Origin: Acinetobacter sp. CFCC 10889
Lineage (GTDB): Bacteria; Pseudomonadota; Gammaproteobacteria; Pseudomonadales; Moraxellaceae
Direction: 5' to 3'
Assembly: GCF_003268395.1 (NCBI RefSeq)
Contig: NZ_LQXQ01000015.1
Location: 1 to 64,000 of the forward strand
DNA length: 64,000 bases
Position numbers and translations under genes: made by a program. How positions within the stretch are numbered: the first letter of the stretch is position 1; each line of letters starts with the position of its first letter. The notes under the pieces are model-generated. The model worked only from the letters and a program-made list of their open reading frames with translations, ran no database searches and was not told where the DNA came from. Shown here one piece after another: positions 19,091-29,863 of this stretch.

Positions 19091-20491
19091 ATGCATACCA
19101 CAAAAATCGAATATGTTATGTCTGTGATTCGACAGCAAATCAGTGATAAGCAGCTACTTACGGGAGCACGACTTTTATCTGTTCGACAGCAAGCAAAGGC
19201 ATTGAATTGTTCAGTATCAACTGTGGTAGAAGCTTATGCTCGTTTGGTTGCTGAGAGTATAATCGAATCACGTGTCGGTTCAGGGTATTATGTGTCAGGT
19301 AAAAAAACTGTAGTAAAATTGATCGAAAAAACAGTGCAATATGAACGTGAAATAGATCCTTTATGGATTTCTAGACAATCGTTGGATGCCAAACCAGAAG
19401 TGATCAAAGCGGGTTGTGGCTGGTTACCTGTAGAATGGATGCCTGAAATGAGTATTAGACGGGCTTTAAAACAGGTTGCAAAAAGTCCTGCTTCAGTTTT
19501 GATTGATTATCCGATTCCGCATGGTCATGCCGGTTTAAGACAATGGATTGCTCGAAAAAATGAAAGCTATGATATTCAACTTGATATTGCACAAATTTTG
19601 ATGACTGATTCTGCAACGCAGTCTATAGATTTGATTTTTAGAAAGTTACTCAAAGCAGGCGATGTGATTTTAATTGATGACCCTTGCTATTTTAATTTTT
19701 TAGCTTTAATCAAAGCGCATCAGTTACAAGTGATTGCCATCCCCTTTACGGAAAATGGTCCAAGTGTTGAACATTTTGAACAGGCATTATTACATCAGCC
19801 GAAACTGTATCTGACCAATACAGGTATTCATAATCCGACAGGGGCAAATCTTTCTATTGCAACTGCTTACCAAATTGCCAAATTGGTGGAACAGGGAAAT
19901 TTAACCATTATTGAAGATGATATTTTTTCAGAATTTGAAATGATGCCAGCACCACGTTATTCATCTTTGATGGGCTTTAAACGAGTGGTGCAAATAGGTA
20001 GCTTTTCTAAAACTGTCACGGCTGCCATTCGTTGTGGTTATATTATTTCACATGAAAAGTTTATTGATGAGTGTATTGATTTAAAGATTGCAACTAATTT
20101 TAGCAGTGGGCATTTAAATGCAGAGATTATTTATCATACCTTGCTCGATAGTAATTATAAAAAACATGTAGAGAGTTTGAAAAAACAATTACTAAAAGCG
20201 ATGCAATTGACTATGCAGCGCTTAGCTGCTCTTGGGATTAAGCCTTTGATCGTGCCTAAAGCAGGCATTTTTTTATGGTGTAAACTCCCTGAAAATGTTG
20301 ATGCGCCCACCTTGTCCAAATTGTGTTTGAAACAAGGTGTGATTCTTGCACCAGGAAATTCATTTAGTCAGTCACTACATGCCAGTCAATATATGCGTTT
20401 CAATGTTGCACAGTGTAATGACAAAAAAGTATTTGATGTGTTGGAAAATGCACTAGAAGATTTATTAACAATGAAAATCAACACAGATTAA
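19091..20491 (+). CDS. MocR-family PLP-dependent transcriptional regulator
   Basis: This 466-residue protein combines a GntR-type winged helix (about residues 1-70, with LLSVRQQAKALNCSVSTVVEAYARL and GSGYYVSGKK) with a fold-type I aminotransferase-like domain. In the latter, IHNPTGANLS and IIEDDIFSEFE surround the cofactor, and Lys in GSFSKT (about residue 307) is the expected PLP lysine. MocR proteins sense a PLP adduct or amine. It is divergent from the EamA transporter at 18083. The stop codon overlaps that of the convergent gene at 20488. Confidence 0.9.
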   Translation: MHTTKIEYVMSVIRQQISDKQLLTGARLLSVRQQAKALNCSVSTVVEAYARLVAESIIESRVGSGYYVSGKKTVVKLIEKTVQYEREIDPLWISRQSLDAKPEVIKAGCGWLPVEWMPEMSIRRALKQVAKSPASVLIDYPIPHGHAGLRQWIARKNESYDIQLDIAQILMTDSATQSIDLIFRKLLKAGDVILIDDPCYFNFLALIKAHQLQVIAIPFTENGPSVEHFEQALLHQPKLYLTNTGIHNPTGANLSIATAYQIAKLVEQGNLTIIEDDIFSEFEMMPAPRYSSLMGFKRVVQIGSFSKTVTAAIRCGYIISHEKFIDECIDLKIATNFSSGHLNAEIIYHTLLDSNYKKHVESLKKQLLKAMQLTMQRLAALGIKPLIVPKAGIFLWCKLPENVDAPTLSKLCLKQGVILAPGNSFSQSLHASQYMRFNVAQCNDKKVFDVLENALEDLLTMKINTD

Positions 20492-20925
20492 TCTTGATAT
20501 TCCACATAATCCCAAAGATTTAAACAGGCTTTGATTTCAGCACGAATATTGGGTAATAACGGTAAAAGTGTACCATCAATCCAGAGACTAAGTGCGTGTG
20601 TTGAAATGTTTTGTTGAGTCTCATCTACGATTTGAGCCCCTTTGATTACAATCAAGGTTTGTTCAATGACTACAGTTTCAATACCTATAAATAAAATCTG
20701 GAGCTTGTGACCTGTGTCAATAACTTGCCATTCCAGTTCTATTTCTATGTTTTGATTGGATTTTAAGATCGCTTGTCCTGTTAAATTTTCATGATCAGAG
20801 AGGCAATCATGTTCAACACGCACTTTATATAAAAACCAATCTTGTTGCTGTAGCTCCTTTAAAGTTCTACGTGGAATTAAAATATCATTGAGATTAAATT
20901 GTTGACTTAAATCAAAAAACTGCAT
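20488..20925 (-). CDS. Hypothetical protein
   Basis: This is a 145-residue protein I do not recognise. It has no signal peptide when started at the ATG at 20925. A GTG at 20964 would add a hydrophobic N-terminus (MIFIVFILLSFSP) that could be a membrane anchor, so the start is uncertain. The sequence is rich in beta-strand-like hydrophobic runs (IEIELEWQVIDTGHKLQILFIGIETVVIEQ). Its stop overlaps that of the MocR gene by three bases in a convergent arrangement, so no terminator lies between them. Confidence 0.55.
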   Translation of the reverse strand: MQFFDLSQQFNLNDILIPRRTLKELQQQDWFLYKVRVEHDCLSDHENLTGQAILKSNQNIEIELEWQVIDTGHKLQILFIGIETVVIEQTLIVIKGAQIVDETQQNISTHALSLWIDGTLLPLLPNIRAEIKACLNLWDYVEYQD

Positions 20926-21057
20926 GGGAGAGAAACTTAGTAGAATAAATACAATAAAAATCACATTTTAAGTGAAATGTAAGATGGAGTAAAACCTTTG
21001 CAATGTTGATGCTTTATTCTGTATAAATAAACTTCATTGAACATTGTTTGTAAAATT

Positions 21058-21681
21058 ATGTCTATACAAGAAGTTACAAGCCCAATTGATTTACGAGATC
21101 CACATGATGCTGAGCAGTGGGCGAATGAAGTCAATCTTAAACGTCCATGGCGTTATGAGTTTTTTGACTATTATGCAAATTTGATTAAAAACTTGAAATT
21201 GACAACAATTCAAGTCTTAGAGTTGGGTTCAGGACCAGGTTTTTTGGCAAAACATTTATTGGAAAAGTGTCCAAACATTCAGTACAGCGCTGTTGATTTT
21301 TCTCAAGCGATGCATGTCTTATCACAACAACGACTTACGGAAAATGAATTGGCACAGACACATTATTATCTAGCAGATTTTAAAACAGAGGATTGGAGTA
21401 AAGACCTAGCAAGCTATGATGTGGTGATTATTCATCAAGCATTACATGAACTTAGACATAAAGCTTATGCAACAAATTTTCATTGCCAAGTTCAAAAACT
21501 ACTGAGAGCAGATGCAACATATTTAGTCTGTGACCATGTTTTTGCAGACTATGCGATGTCAAATAATGAATTATTTATGTCAAAACAAGAGCATGTACAT
21601 TGCCTCAAAGCAGCAAATTTTAAAGATGTAGATTTAGTGATGGAAAAGCAAGGCTTGTGTCTATTTGAAGCCAAGCTTTAA
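21058..21681 (+). CDS. Class I SAM-dependent methyltransferase
   Basis: This 207-residue protein has the SAM-binding motif VLELGSGPGFLAKHLLE near residue 55, motif II-like YSAVDFS, and an acidic residue followed by DVVIIHQALHELRHK. It is cytoplasmic; the methyl acceptor is unknown. The ATG at 21058 is preferred over an upstream TTG at 21037. It faces the phospholipase D gene, whose stop lies 26 bp beyond this one. Confidence 0.82.
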   Translation: MSIQEVTSPIDLRDPHDAEQWANEVNLKRPWRYEFFDYYANLIKNLKLTTIQVLELGSGPGFLAKHLLEKCPNIQYSAVDFSQAMHVLSQQRLTENELAQTHYYLADFKTEDWSKDLASYDVVIIHQALHELRHKAYATNFHCQVQKLLRADATYLVCDHVFADYAMSNNELFMSKQEHVHCLKAANFKDVDLVMEKQGLCLFEAKL

Positions 21682-21707
21682 GATTTAAGTGCATAAAATT
21701 TTAAATA

Positions 21708-23255
21708 TTACATCATCCATTCAATCGGTAAATAAGATACCATTTGCATTACACCACGTTGGAACTTTGTTGTTTCAGGTTCTTGTGTATATTTTTTTAC
21801 CGTGCCATCAGATTGATAGTCGTACCAAAGCAGTTGTCCTTGCGAGTCGAGTTTTAATTCATAGGCAACTTTGAGTAAAGAGGAATCAAGCAGGGATGAG
21901 ATTTGTTCTTGCAATTGATTGGATTCTACGACTAAGCCGACTTCTGTATTTAAATTAAAAGAACGAGGATCTAGATTAAATGAACCGATAAATACTTTAT
22001 TGTCAATATTAATGAATTTTGCATGTAGGCTAGATTTATCCTTGCCCTTTTTAGGAATGACATTGCCTGTTAATACTTCATACCACGTACGTCTTTGTCG
22101 TTCAATATACGGTTTAAACTCATATAGATTTACACCACTTTTTAATAAATCTACCCGATATTTTTGATAAAAAGCATGGACTAAAGCGACATCATTGGCA
22201 ACAAAGGAATTGGTTAATACACGGACATCAACGCCTTGTTTGGGTAGTTGTCCCAAATATTTTGTTCCTGTTTGGGTTGGTACAAAATAAGCTGAAATTA
22301 AATCCATTTCTTGTTTAGGTTCACCTAAATGCGCTCGAATCTGATGTGAAATCAGTTCTTGATCTGTGGCTTGTCCCAGCGTTTTTTTGGGTGAATCCGC
22401 AAGAAAATGTGCACGAGCCCAATTTACATGATTTTGTTTTAACTCATGGGCAAGCTCTTTTTGCTCAGTATCGACTTTAATATCTGTGGCTTTGTCTTTT
22501 TGTTCTAATTTCTGATAATTGACACGTAGTTTTTCTAAATCTTGAGCATTTCCCTGACGAATAAATTGTTGATTTGGATAACTTAAATTATGATTCCAAA
22601 AATCAGAAAATACACTATTGGCATGTTGAACGGCTGTGCCAAAAAATAGAATATCCATATCAGTGAACTGGAATGATTCACTGGCATCAAAATATTCACT
22701 ACTAATATTGCGCCCACCTGTCACTGCAATAATGCCATCAGCAATGATCAATTTATTATGCATACGATGGTTAATTTGTTGTAAGCGGAAAATATAATCT
22801 AAAAATCTTAAATTTCTGAATTTATAAGGATTATAAAGTTTAATTTCGATATTTGGATGGGTGCTTAATGCTTTGAGTTGTTTATCAATTTTGGTTCCAT
22901 TTTGATCATCAATCAGTAACCGAACTTTTACACCACGGTCTGCAGCTTTGAGTAATTCATGCAGCATTAAATTACCAATAAAATCATCTGCCCAGATGTA
23001 ATATTGTAAGTCTAAATTATATTTGGCTTGGCGAATCAGGTGAATACGTGCCGCAATACTTTGAAAAGCTTCACTCATTGCCAAATAAGCAGTTAAACCC
23101 TGTTGTAATTTATGTTCAACATTTTGATCAGTTAACCAGTGCTGGCTGTGGACTTCGGTTGGTGCTTCATTTTTAGATTGATTCATAGGCAAACTGCATC
23201 CAGATAAAAGGCTAAAACTTAAACTAAGAGCAATTAAATACGGAACATGTTTCAT
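21708..23255 (-). CDS. Phospholipase D-like lipoprotein (cardiolipin synthase C-like)
   Basis: This 515-residue protein has a lipoprotein signal peptide with lipobox LSGC (C20). It carries two HKD motifs: H166-x-K168-x4-D173 (MHNKLIIADG), and HAKFINIDNKVFIGSFNLDPRS near residue 400. Two HKD motifs in one chain define the PLD/cardiolipin synthase superfamily. The arrangement (Tyr-rich YYIWADDFIGNLMLHELL, then two HKD copies) is most like ClsC/YmdC, which condenses phosphatidylglycerol with phosphatidylethanolamine. The lipoprotein signal would place it at a membrane facing the periplasm. The exact reaction is not proved by sequence. Confidence 0.87.
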   Translation of the reverse strand: MKHVPYLIALSLSFSLLSGCSLPMNQSKNEAPTEVHSQHWLTDQNVEHKLQQGLTAYLAMSEAFQSIAARIHLIRQAKYNLDLQYYIWADDFIGNLMLHELLKAADRGVKVRLLIDDQNGTKIDKQLKALSTHPNIEIKLYNPYKFRNLRFLDYIFRLQQINHRMHNKLIIADGIIAVTGGRNISSEYFDASESFQFTDMDILFFGTAVQHANSVFSDFWNHNLSYPNQQFIRQGNAQDLEKLRVNYQKLEQKDKATDIKVDTEQKELAHELKQNHVNWARAHFLADSPKKTLGQATDQELISHQIRAHLGEPKQEMDLISAYFVPTQTGTKYLGQLPKQGVDVRVLTNSFVANDVALVHAFYQKYRVDLLKSGVNLYEFKPYIERQRRTWYEVLTGNVIPKKGKDKSSLHAKFINIDNKVFIGSFNLDPRSFNLNTEVGLVVESNQLQEQISSLLDSSLLKVAYELKLDSQGQLLWYDYQSDGTVKKYTQEPETTKFQRGVMQMVSYLPIEWMM

Positions 23256-23372
23256 TCTTATGGGAATTTGGGCGATTTAAAGAAATCATAACATTAGTTA
23301 TTGGTTGAATCAGCAAAGGAAAAAAGGTTACTGTAGCTAATCTGTTAATGAACTGATTTTTATAAAGGATGA

Positions 23373-24488
<1,116 letters not shown>

Positions 24489-24510
24489 GTTAAAAAATCA
24501 ATATTTACCC

Positions 24511-24543
24511 AAATCAGTGCTATTTCGGTAGCACTGATTTTTA
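24511..24543 (+). terminator. Intrinsic terminator after frmA
   Basis: AAATCAGTGCTA and TAGCACTGATTT form a perfect 12-bp stem with loop TTTCGG, followed by T residues, 22 bp past the stop codon. Confidence 0.92.
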
Positions 24544-24649
24544 TGTTTGTTTGATTTTAAAGAGTGAAAGTGAATTGTCGTTGCAGAAACCACACATTTA
24601 TAAATAAAAAATTTGTTATATTTAAATTTTTAAAATTTAGTTTATCTTT

Positions 24650-25102
24650 ATGAAAAATATTGTATTTTTGGCTATAATTGCTGCATCACTCAGCGCATGT
24701 GCTGTCGTTTCAAATCAACAGTCACAATCTTCAAATCAAGATGCTCCGCCAAGCATCGGTATGGCAAATCCTGCAAGCAAATATTGTGTCGAACAAGGTG
24801 GACGTTCTGAAATTGTAAAAGAAGCACAGGGCGAAGTGGGTTATTGCCATTTGAAAGATGGTCAAAAAGTTGAAGAATGGGCACTATTCCGTCAAAGCCA
24901 AGCTCAATGTATTGATGTTGAAGCGAAAAAATTAATCGGACAATCTGATCTTGCCGATGCACAGCTCAAACAACTGACCAAAGCAGAACACATTCGCCGT
25001 GTTGGACCAAATCAAGCAATGACCATGGATTACCGTTCAGATCGTTTGACTTTGCTGATTGAGCCAAGCACGAAAAAAATTCTACAAGCGAGTTGTGGTT
25101 GA
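24650..25102 (+). CDS. Lipoprotein with DUF333 and I78-type inhibitor-like domain
   Basis: This 150-residue protein has a signal peptide and lipobox (ASLSAC). Residues about 38-80 carry the DUF333 pattern (GMANPASKYCVEQGGRSEIVKEAQGEVGYCHLKDG then VEEWALFR). The last 40 residues (VGPNQAMTMDYRSDRLTLLIEPSTKKILQASCG) resemble the I78 family of small peptidase inhibitors. It is probably anchored in the outer membrane. The inhibitor reading comes from the GPxxAxTxDYRxxRLxI pattern and would need confirming. The gene has its own weak leader, with the upstream frmA terminator separating it. Confidence 0.78.
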   Translation: MKNIVFLAIIAASLSACAVVSNQQSQSSNQDAPPSIGMANPASKYCVEQGGRSEIVKEAQGEVGYCHLKDGQKVEEWALFRQSQAQCIDVEAKKLIGQSDLADAQLKQLTKAEHIRRVGPNQAMTMDYRSDRLTLLIEPSTKKILQASCG

Positions 25103-25111
25103 TATTTGACG

Positions 25112-25152
25112 ATAAAAGCCAAGATTGAAATACCTTGATTGCAATCTTGGCT
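25112..25152 (-). terminator. Intrinsic terminator of the ABC-F gene
   Basis: On the minus strand AGCCAAGATTG and CAATCTTGGCT form an 11-bp perfect stem with a 14-base loop, followed by TTTT. It lies 32 bp beyond the ABC-F stop codon. Confidence 0.75.
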
Positions 25153-25184
25153 GAAAAATGTGTTGAATTTTATACCTTTAAATA

Positions 25185-26765
25185 TCAAGTCAGTTCATAG
25201 TGCTGTGAAATCATACATTGATCAACAAAAGCTTGATCATGAGAAACCAAAATCACTGCACCTGTAAAATCAGCAATGGCATTCGCCAATAATTCACGTG
25301 AATCAAGATCCAAATGGTTTTCAGGCTCATCCAATAACAATAGATCAATCGCCTGTTCAGATTGACTCAAGGCAAGTAATGCAACCTTAAGTTTTTCACC
25401 ACCACTTAAATGTTTGATTTCCAAGGTCGCTTTATCACCACGTAAACGTAATTGACCCAACAAATTACGCCATTCTGTATCTGAAAAGTTGGTGTTAAAC
25501 GGCTTTAAATTATCAATAGCATTCCGTTTGGGATCTAAAAAACTAAAATTTTGATCCAAATAAACTGAACGTCCTGCGACAAATACAGGATCATCACCAA
25601 CAAAATTTTGCTGATGAATCATATCAAGTAAAGTTGATTTTCCTGCACCATTTTGACCGATCAAATGGAGTTTTTCACCCGCATGCAGAGCAAAATGAAT
25701 CGGGGATTGTATGCCAAACGGTAAAATAAAATCTGTAAAACGCAGTAATTCTCCTGTTTTTTGTGAGGGTGCTATAAATTGTAAGCGCTGTGATTTTACA
25801 TGGATTTGCTGACTTTGTGTTTCAGCCAAACGTTGCGAAATTTCAGATATTTGTCTGCTGTGTTGTTGCTTAAGTTTAGCAAAACTTTGACCTGCTTGTT
25901 CCTTGTTAAAATCCATTAAAATTTTGGCTTGGGAGCTATTTTCACGTAAACGCTGTCCTTGATTTTGTCTTTTTTGCGCTTTCATCAAACTTGTGTGTTG
26001 TTGCTGTTTTACCTGTTTCACCTGACGTTTTTGCTGTTGAATTGATTGTGTTAAGGCTTCGGTTTGTGCTGTAACATGCTGCTGATATAGATGAAAATTC
26101 CCATGAATATGTTGAATGCCATGCGCATTTAGCGCATAAATATGCTGCATATTATTCAGTAGATCTTGATCATGGCTGATCACCAAAACACCCGCAGGAT
26201 GGTCTAAAATCGACTGTCGCAACCATAAACGACTCGCCTGATCGAGATGATTACTCGGTTCATCCAACAATAAATAATGATCTTTCTTTTGAAAAAGTGC
26301 ACAAAGTGCCAAACGTGTTTTTTGCCCCTCACTTAATTGTGCAATGGGAAAATTCAAATCTGTGGGTAAATTTGCCTGATCAAGCAAATTTTGCCATTCA
26401 TGTGGTAAATGCCAAATATCTTCAACAGTTTCATAGTCTTCGATACTTGCAAGCCCCTGTTCAATTCGTTGAAAAATCTGCTGCAAATGCTCAATACCCA
26501 AGGCTTGAGCAATATTTTCAGCGTGCAGTCGATAGAGTTGTGGCAAATAGGCATACGGCGTATTCCATATGATTTGTCCACTGCTCTGAAAATTATCCGA
26601 TTGAAAACCTTGTAAAAGTTGCATGAGCAAGGACTTGCCTTGACCATTTTGACCAATCAAAGCACTCGCTTGTTGCGGATATAGGCTGAAATTCAGATTT
26701 TTGAATAAAAGCTGATTGGGAAACTCTAAGCTGAGTTGTGAAATGATACATGCCTGTTGAGTCAT
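25185..26765 (-). CDS. ABC-F family ATPase
   Basis: This 526-residue protein has two ATP-binding cassettes and no membrane segments. The first cassette has Walker A GQNGQGKS near residue 37 and signature LSEGQKTRLAL. The second has GQNGAGKS near residue 365 and LSGGEKLKVALL, with Walker B LLLLDEPENHLD. A long Gln/Lys-rich linker (QQQKRQVKQVKQQQ) separates them. ABC-F proteins work on ribosomes as translation factors or resistance proteins rather than in transport. The linker length and composition suggest a housekeeping type, but the exact subgroup cannot be assigned by eye. The ATG at 26765 follows a TGAGG Shine-Dalgarno. Confidence 0.85.
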   Translation of the reverse strand: MTQQACIISQLSLEFPNQLLFKNLNFSLYPQQASALIGQNGQGKSLLMQLLQGFQSDNFQSSGQIIWNTPYAYLPQLYRLHAENIAQALGIEHLQQIFQRIEQGLASIEDYETVEDIWHLPHEWQNLLDQANLPTDLNFPIAQLSEGQKTRLALCALFQKKDHYLLLDEPSNHLDQASRLWLRQSILDHPAGVLVISHDQDLLNNMQHIYALNAHGIQHIHGNFHLYQQHVTAQTEALTQSIQQQKRQVKQVKQQQHTSLMKAQKRQNQGQRLRENSSQAKILMDFNKEQAGQSFAKLKQQHSRQISEISQRLAETQSQQIHVKSQRLQFIAPSQKTGELLRFTDFILPFGIQSPIHFALHAGEKLHLIGQNGAGKSTLLDMIHQQNFVGDDPVFVAGRSVYLDQNFSFLDPKRNAIDNLKPFNTNFSDTEWRNLLGQLRLRGDKATLEIKHLSGGEKLKVALLALSQSEQAIDLLLLDEPENHLDLDSRELLANAIADFTGAVILVSHDQAFVDQCMISQHYELT

Positions 26766-27065
26766 AGAAAACCTCATAAAACAGGATGTACAAAATATTG
26801 AATTTTATCAATAAAAAATATTTATCGAGAGGCAATTTTCAAGCAATAACACATTTCATTTTCAAAAACACATAAAGATCAGAGAAAATAATTGCTTGAA
26901 TATATAGACAAAGTCACGCATTCAGACATTTTGCACATCAAAAAAATTAAAAATAGGAATTTGATGAGAAAATGACTTACTTCATTGGCGTTACTCTTGT
27001 AGAGATAGAGGAGAGGGTTTATTGTATAAAAATACTGCAATTTGTCAAATCTATATGACTTAAAA
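26766..27065. other. Intergenic region between tyrB and ABC-F genes
   Basis: About 300 bp of A+T-rich DNA, with the promoter of the ABC-F gene presumably in its left part. The only short open frame (ATG at 26971, 28 codons) has no homology I recognise and no clear Shine-Dalgarno. I see no other feature. Confidence 0.4.
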
Positions 27066-27095
27066 AATAAAAACCCAAGCGTACTCAGGTTTTTA
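27066..27095 (-). terminator. Probable intrinsic terminator after tyrB
   Basis: On the minus strand ACCUGAG pairs with CUUGGGU using two G-U wobbles and a 4-base loop, followed by UUUUUAUUUUU. It is 31 bp past the stop codon of the aminotransferase gene. Confidence 0.65.
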
Positions 27096-27125
27096 GCAAC
27101 TTTTAAAGCATCATGTCAAAAATCA

Positions 27126-28331
27126 TTAAGCAGATGCTTTGATCACTTCAGCAAATGCATTTGCCACAGCATCAATATTGTTCAGGTTTAGACCTGCTGC
27201 ACACATACGACCACTACGCACAAGGTAGATTCCGTACTGATCTTTCAGTGTATCGACTTGTGCTGCCGTTAAACCTGTATAGCTGAACATGCCTTGTTGT
27301 TTCACAAGATAGCTAAAATCACGTTCAGGCAATGCTGCTTCAAGTTTGGTTTTAAGCAATTCACGCATTTGAATAATACGTTCACGCATTTCCTGTAGCT
27401 CAGCTTTCCAATTGGCAGCCAAAGTTTCATCATGCAAAACATTATCGACGATCAATGCACCTGTTGTTGCAGGGCTTGAATAAATACGGCGAACTGTTGC
27501 TTTGAGCTGACCCAAAACTTTTTGTGCTGTCTCTTGATCATCACAAACAAAGCTTAGACCGCCAACACGCTCACCATAGAGCGAGAAAATTTTAGAGAAA
27601 GAATTACTGACAATAAAGTTCATGCCTGATTTGTCCAAGGCACGAATCGCATAAGCATCTTCTTCCAAACCTTGTCCAAAACCTTGATAAGCAATGTCCA
27701 AGAATGGAATAAGATCACGAGCTTTCAGCACTTCAATAACACGATCCCACTCAGCAGGGGTTAAATCTGCACCTGTTGGGTTATGGCAACATGGATGAAG
27801 CAATACGATGCCTTTTGCAGGAATCGCATTTAGATCTTCAAGCATCGCTTCGATGTTGACGCCATTGCTTGCAGCATCAAAATAACGATAGAAATGTGAA
27901 TTTACACCTGCACCATTAAAGATCGCAATATGGTTATCCCAAGTCGGTTGGCTGACCCAAATATCTGATTCAGGGAAATATTTTTTCAAGAAATCTGCGC
28001 CAACTTTTAATGCGCCCGAACCACCTAAAGTTTGAATCGTCACTACACGACCATCTTGACGTGCTTGAGAGTTTTCACCAAATACCAATGCTTGAGTCGC
28101 TTGATTATAGGTTTTAGAACCATCCATTGGCAGATAAAGTTTCACTTTATCATTTAAAGGTTCGATATTTTTAAGTGCAGTTTTTACAGCATTGAGCTGA
28201 GGGACAATACTGTCCTCATTGTAATATAAACCGATACTTAAATTTACTTTTTGCGCTCGTTCATCCTTACTGTATTCTTCCATCAATGAAAGAATTGGAT
28301 CACCCGCATAAGGATCGACATGTTGAAACAT
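27126..28331 (-). CDS. tyrB: Aromatic amino acid aminotransferase
   Basis: This 401-residue fold-type I aminotransferase starts [20 protein letters not shown]. It has [13 protein letters not shown] for cofactor binding, [11 protein letters not shown], and the PLP lysine in [19 protein letters not shown], features of the AspC/TyrB group. TyrB transfers amino groups between glutamate and phenylpyruvate or hydroxyphenylpyruvate; AspC activity is also possible. The ATG at 28331 gives the family N-terminus; an upstream start at 28400 adds unrelated residues. Regulation is not evident. Confidence 0.88.
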   Translation of the reverse strand: MFQHVDPYAGDPILSLMEEYSKDERAQKVNLSIGLYYNEDSIVPQLNAVKTALKNIEPLNDKVKLYLPMDGSKTYNQATQALVFGENSQARQDGRVVTIQTLGGSGALKVGADFLKKYFPESDIWVSQPTWDNHIAIFNGAGVNSHFYRYFDAASNGVNIEAMLEDLNAIPAKGIVLLHPCCHNPTGADLTPAEWDRVIEVLKARDLIPFLDIAYQGFGQGLEEDAYAIRALDKSGMNFIVSNSFSKIFSLYGERVGGLSFVCDDQETAQKVLGQLKATVRRIYSSPATTGALIVDNVLHDETLAANWKAELQEMRERIIQMRELLKTKLEAALPERDFSYLVKQQGMFSYTGLTAAQVDTLKDQYGIYLVRSGRMCAAGLNLNNIDAVANAFAEVIKASA

Positions 28332-28622
28332 GATTGAAAGTCCTAAATCAAACGAAGTTATTGTGTCTAGATAATATAAGCGATATTTGCGCTGACTCAA
28401 TAAAGGATTGCAGATAATTTTTTATAAATTGCTCAATTTTTCTTTTTAAAAGGCAAATGGAGTGTGTATTTCATAGGGAAAGGTCTAAAAAATTAATAAC
28501 AGCCAAGATACTTTGAAATATAAAACAATATTACGGGAGAGATACAATAAATTATTGTTCAAATTTACAGATGTTGCGATGATAGCCATCTCTTTGTAGT
28601 AATACATGATTTGGATGTTTCT

Positions 28623-29387
28623 ATGTTATTAAATTATCAACTTCACCAACCACCGCATGATCAGCAAAAAACACCTCTTGTGCTTATACATGGTTTATTT
28701 GGTAGTTTGAGTAACTTAGGTGTAATTGCACGTGCGTTATATGAAAAATATCCTGTGATCCAAGTCGATGTACGTAATCATGGTCAGTCACCACATACAG
28801 ATGAAATGAATTATGCAGTAATGGCACAAGATATTTTAGACACTCTAGATCATTTGAATATTCAACAATTTTCTGTGATTGGGCATAGTATGGGGGGTAA
28901 AATTTCAATGAAATTAACAGAACTCGCACCTGAGCGATTACAACAATTGGTGATTTTGGATATTGCACCATTTGGCTATCAAGAAAATCACCATGACCAA
29001 ATTTTTAAAGCATTATTTGCAGTTAAAGATGCTCATATAAACAGCCGTAAAGAAGCGACTGAAATTATGCGCAATTATTTACAAGAAGAAATGGTGATTC
29101 AATTTCTATTAAAATCATGGAGTAAAGGGCAATGGTTATTTAATGTGGATGCTTTATCTGTACATTATGATGATATTTTATCTTGGACAGATGTTTCGCC
29201 ATGGGGGAAACCAACATTATTTATTCGTGGTGCAAAATCACCTTATATTGCAAAAGATAACTACTTAAATGCGATTCATTCTCAATTTATTAATGCAGAG
29301 ATTCAGACCGTGGATAATGCTGGGCATTGGTTGCATGCTGAGAAACCTGAACAAGTATTCAGCTATATTCAAAATTATTTAAATTAA
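28623..29387 (+). CDS. Alpha/beta fold hydrolase (YbfF-like esterase)
   Basis: This 254-residue protein has the alpha/beta hydrolase order HGLFGSLSNLG (oxyanion region), DVRNHGQSPH, the nucleophile elbow GHSMGGK with Ser near residue 95, an acidic residue, and the catalytic His in AGHWLHAEKPE. It is most like the YbfF esterase group, which acts on short acyl or acyl-CoA esters; substrate unknown. The ATG at 28623 is used; a TTG at 28611 would add four residues. Confidence 0.85.
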   Translation: MLLNYQLHQPPHDQQKTPLVLIHGLFGSLSNLGVIARALYEKYPVIQVDVRNHGQSPHTDEMNYAVMAQDILDTLDHLNIQQFSVIGHSMGGKISMKLTELAPERLQQLVILDIAPFGYQENHHDQIFKALFAVKDAHINSRKEATEIMRNYLQEEMVIQFLLKSWSKGQWLFNVDALSVHYDDILSWTDVSPWGKPTLFIRGAKSPYIAKDNYLNAIHSQFINAEIQTVDNAGHWLHAEKPEQVFSYIQNYLN

Positions 29388-29863
29388 GTTATAGATTTAT
29401 TTAAAATAAATAATGAATTATATTAATCGTTGTTAAAAATATTAGGTAATCAAACTATTTGAAAAACAATACAATAAGCAAATAGTTTGAATTGCCTAAA
29501 TTCTTTTTTATATAATAAATTTAATTAATAAAAATTAAGTTAATTTCAAATAAAAACAATATCTTAAATTTAATTTTTTATTTAATCTTAAGTTAAGGCA
29601 GCATAAATATTTATAATACGACTAAAGTGTGATATATTTCACATATTGTTTTGATTTTAAATAGTGCTTAGTATTTTTTATTTTACTTATGTTTTTTAGG
29701 ACAAACTGTGCTGAAAAATGCTTGAAAACCTATACATTTTTAAAAAATCATCTTATATTAATTGTGTGCTGAATATTAAATCAAATTTCGTCTTATACCG
29801 AAATTTGGTATTTAATTTCTGAAAAATACTGATCAATAAATGTTATTTGTAAAAGGATAGTTT
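29388..29863. other. Intergenic region between esterase and GGDEF/EAL genes
   Basis: This is 476 bp of extremely A+T-rich DNA. The first 120 bp contain the inverted repeat listed at 29442-29510. The remainder probably holds the promoter of the GGDEF/EAL gene, which has AAAGGA upstream of its ATG. No gene is visible. Confidence 0.45.
29442..29510 (+). terminator. Long inverted repeat, probable terminator
   Basis: TTAGGTAATCAAACTATTTG (starting 29442) and its complement ending at 29499 (CAAATAGTTTGAATTGCCTAA) form a 19-20 bp stem. The stem has one bulged base and one G-U pair, and the loop is 17 bases. TTCTTTTTT follows. It could end the esterase transcript. The long stem and loop are unusual for a simple terminator, and a small mobile-element remnant is possible. 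Confidence 0.6.

Noticed and set aside
26971-27057. 28-codon frame between tyrB and the ABC-F gene as a leader peptide
   Set aside because: No run of one amino acid, no terminator or alternative structure after it, and the wrong strand for both neighbours.
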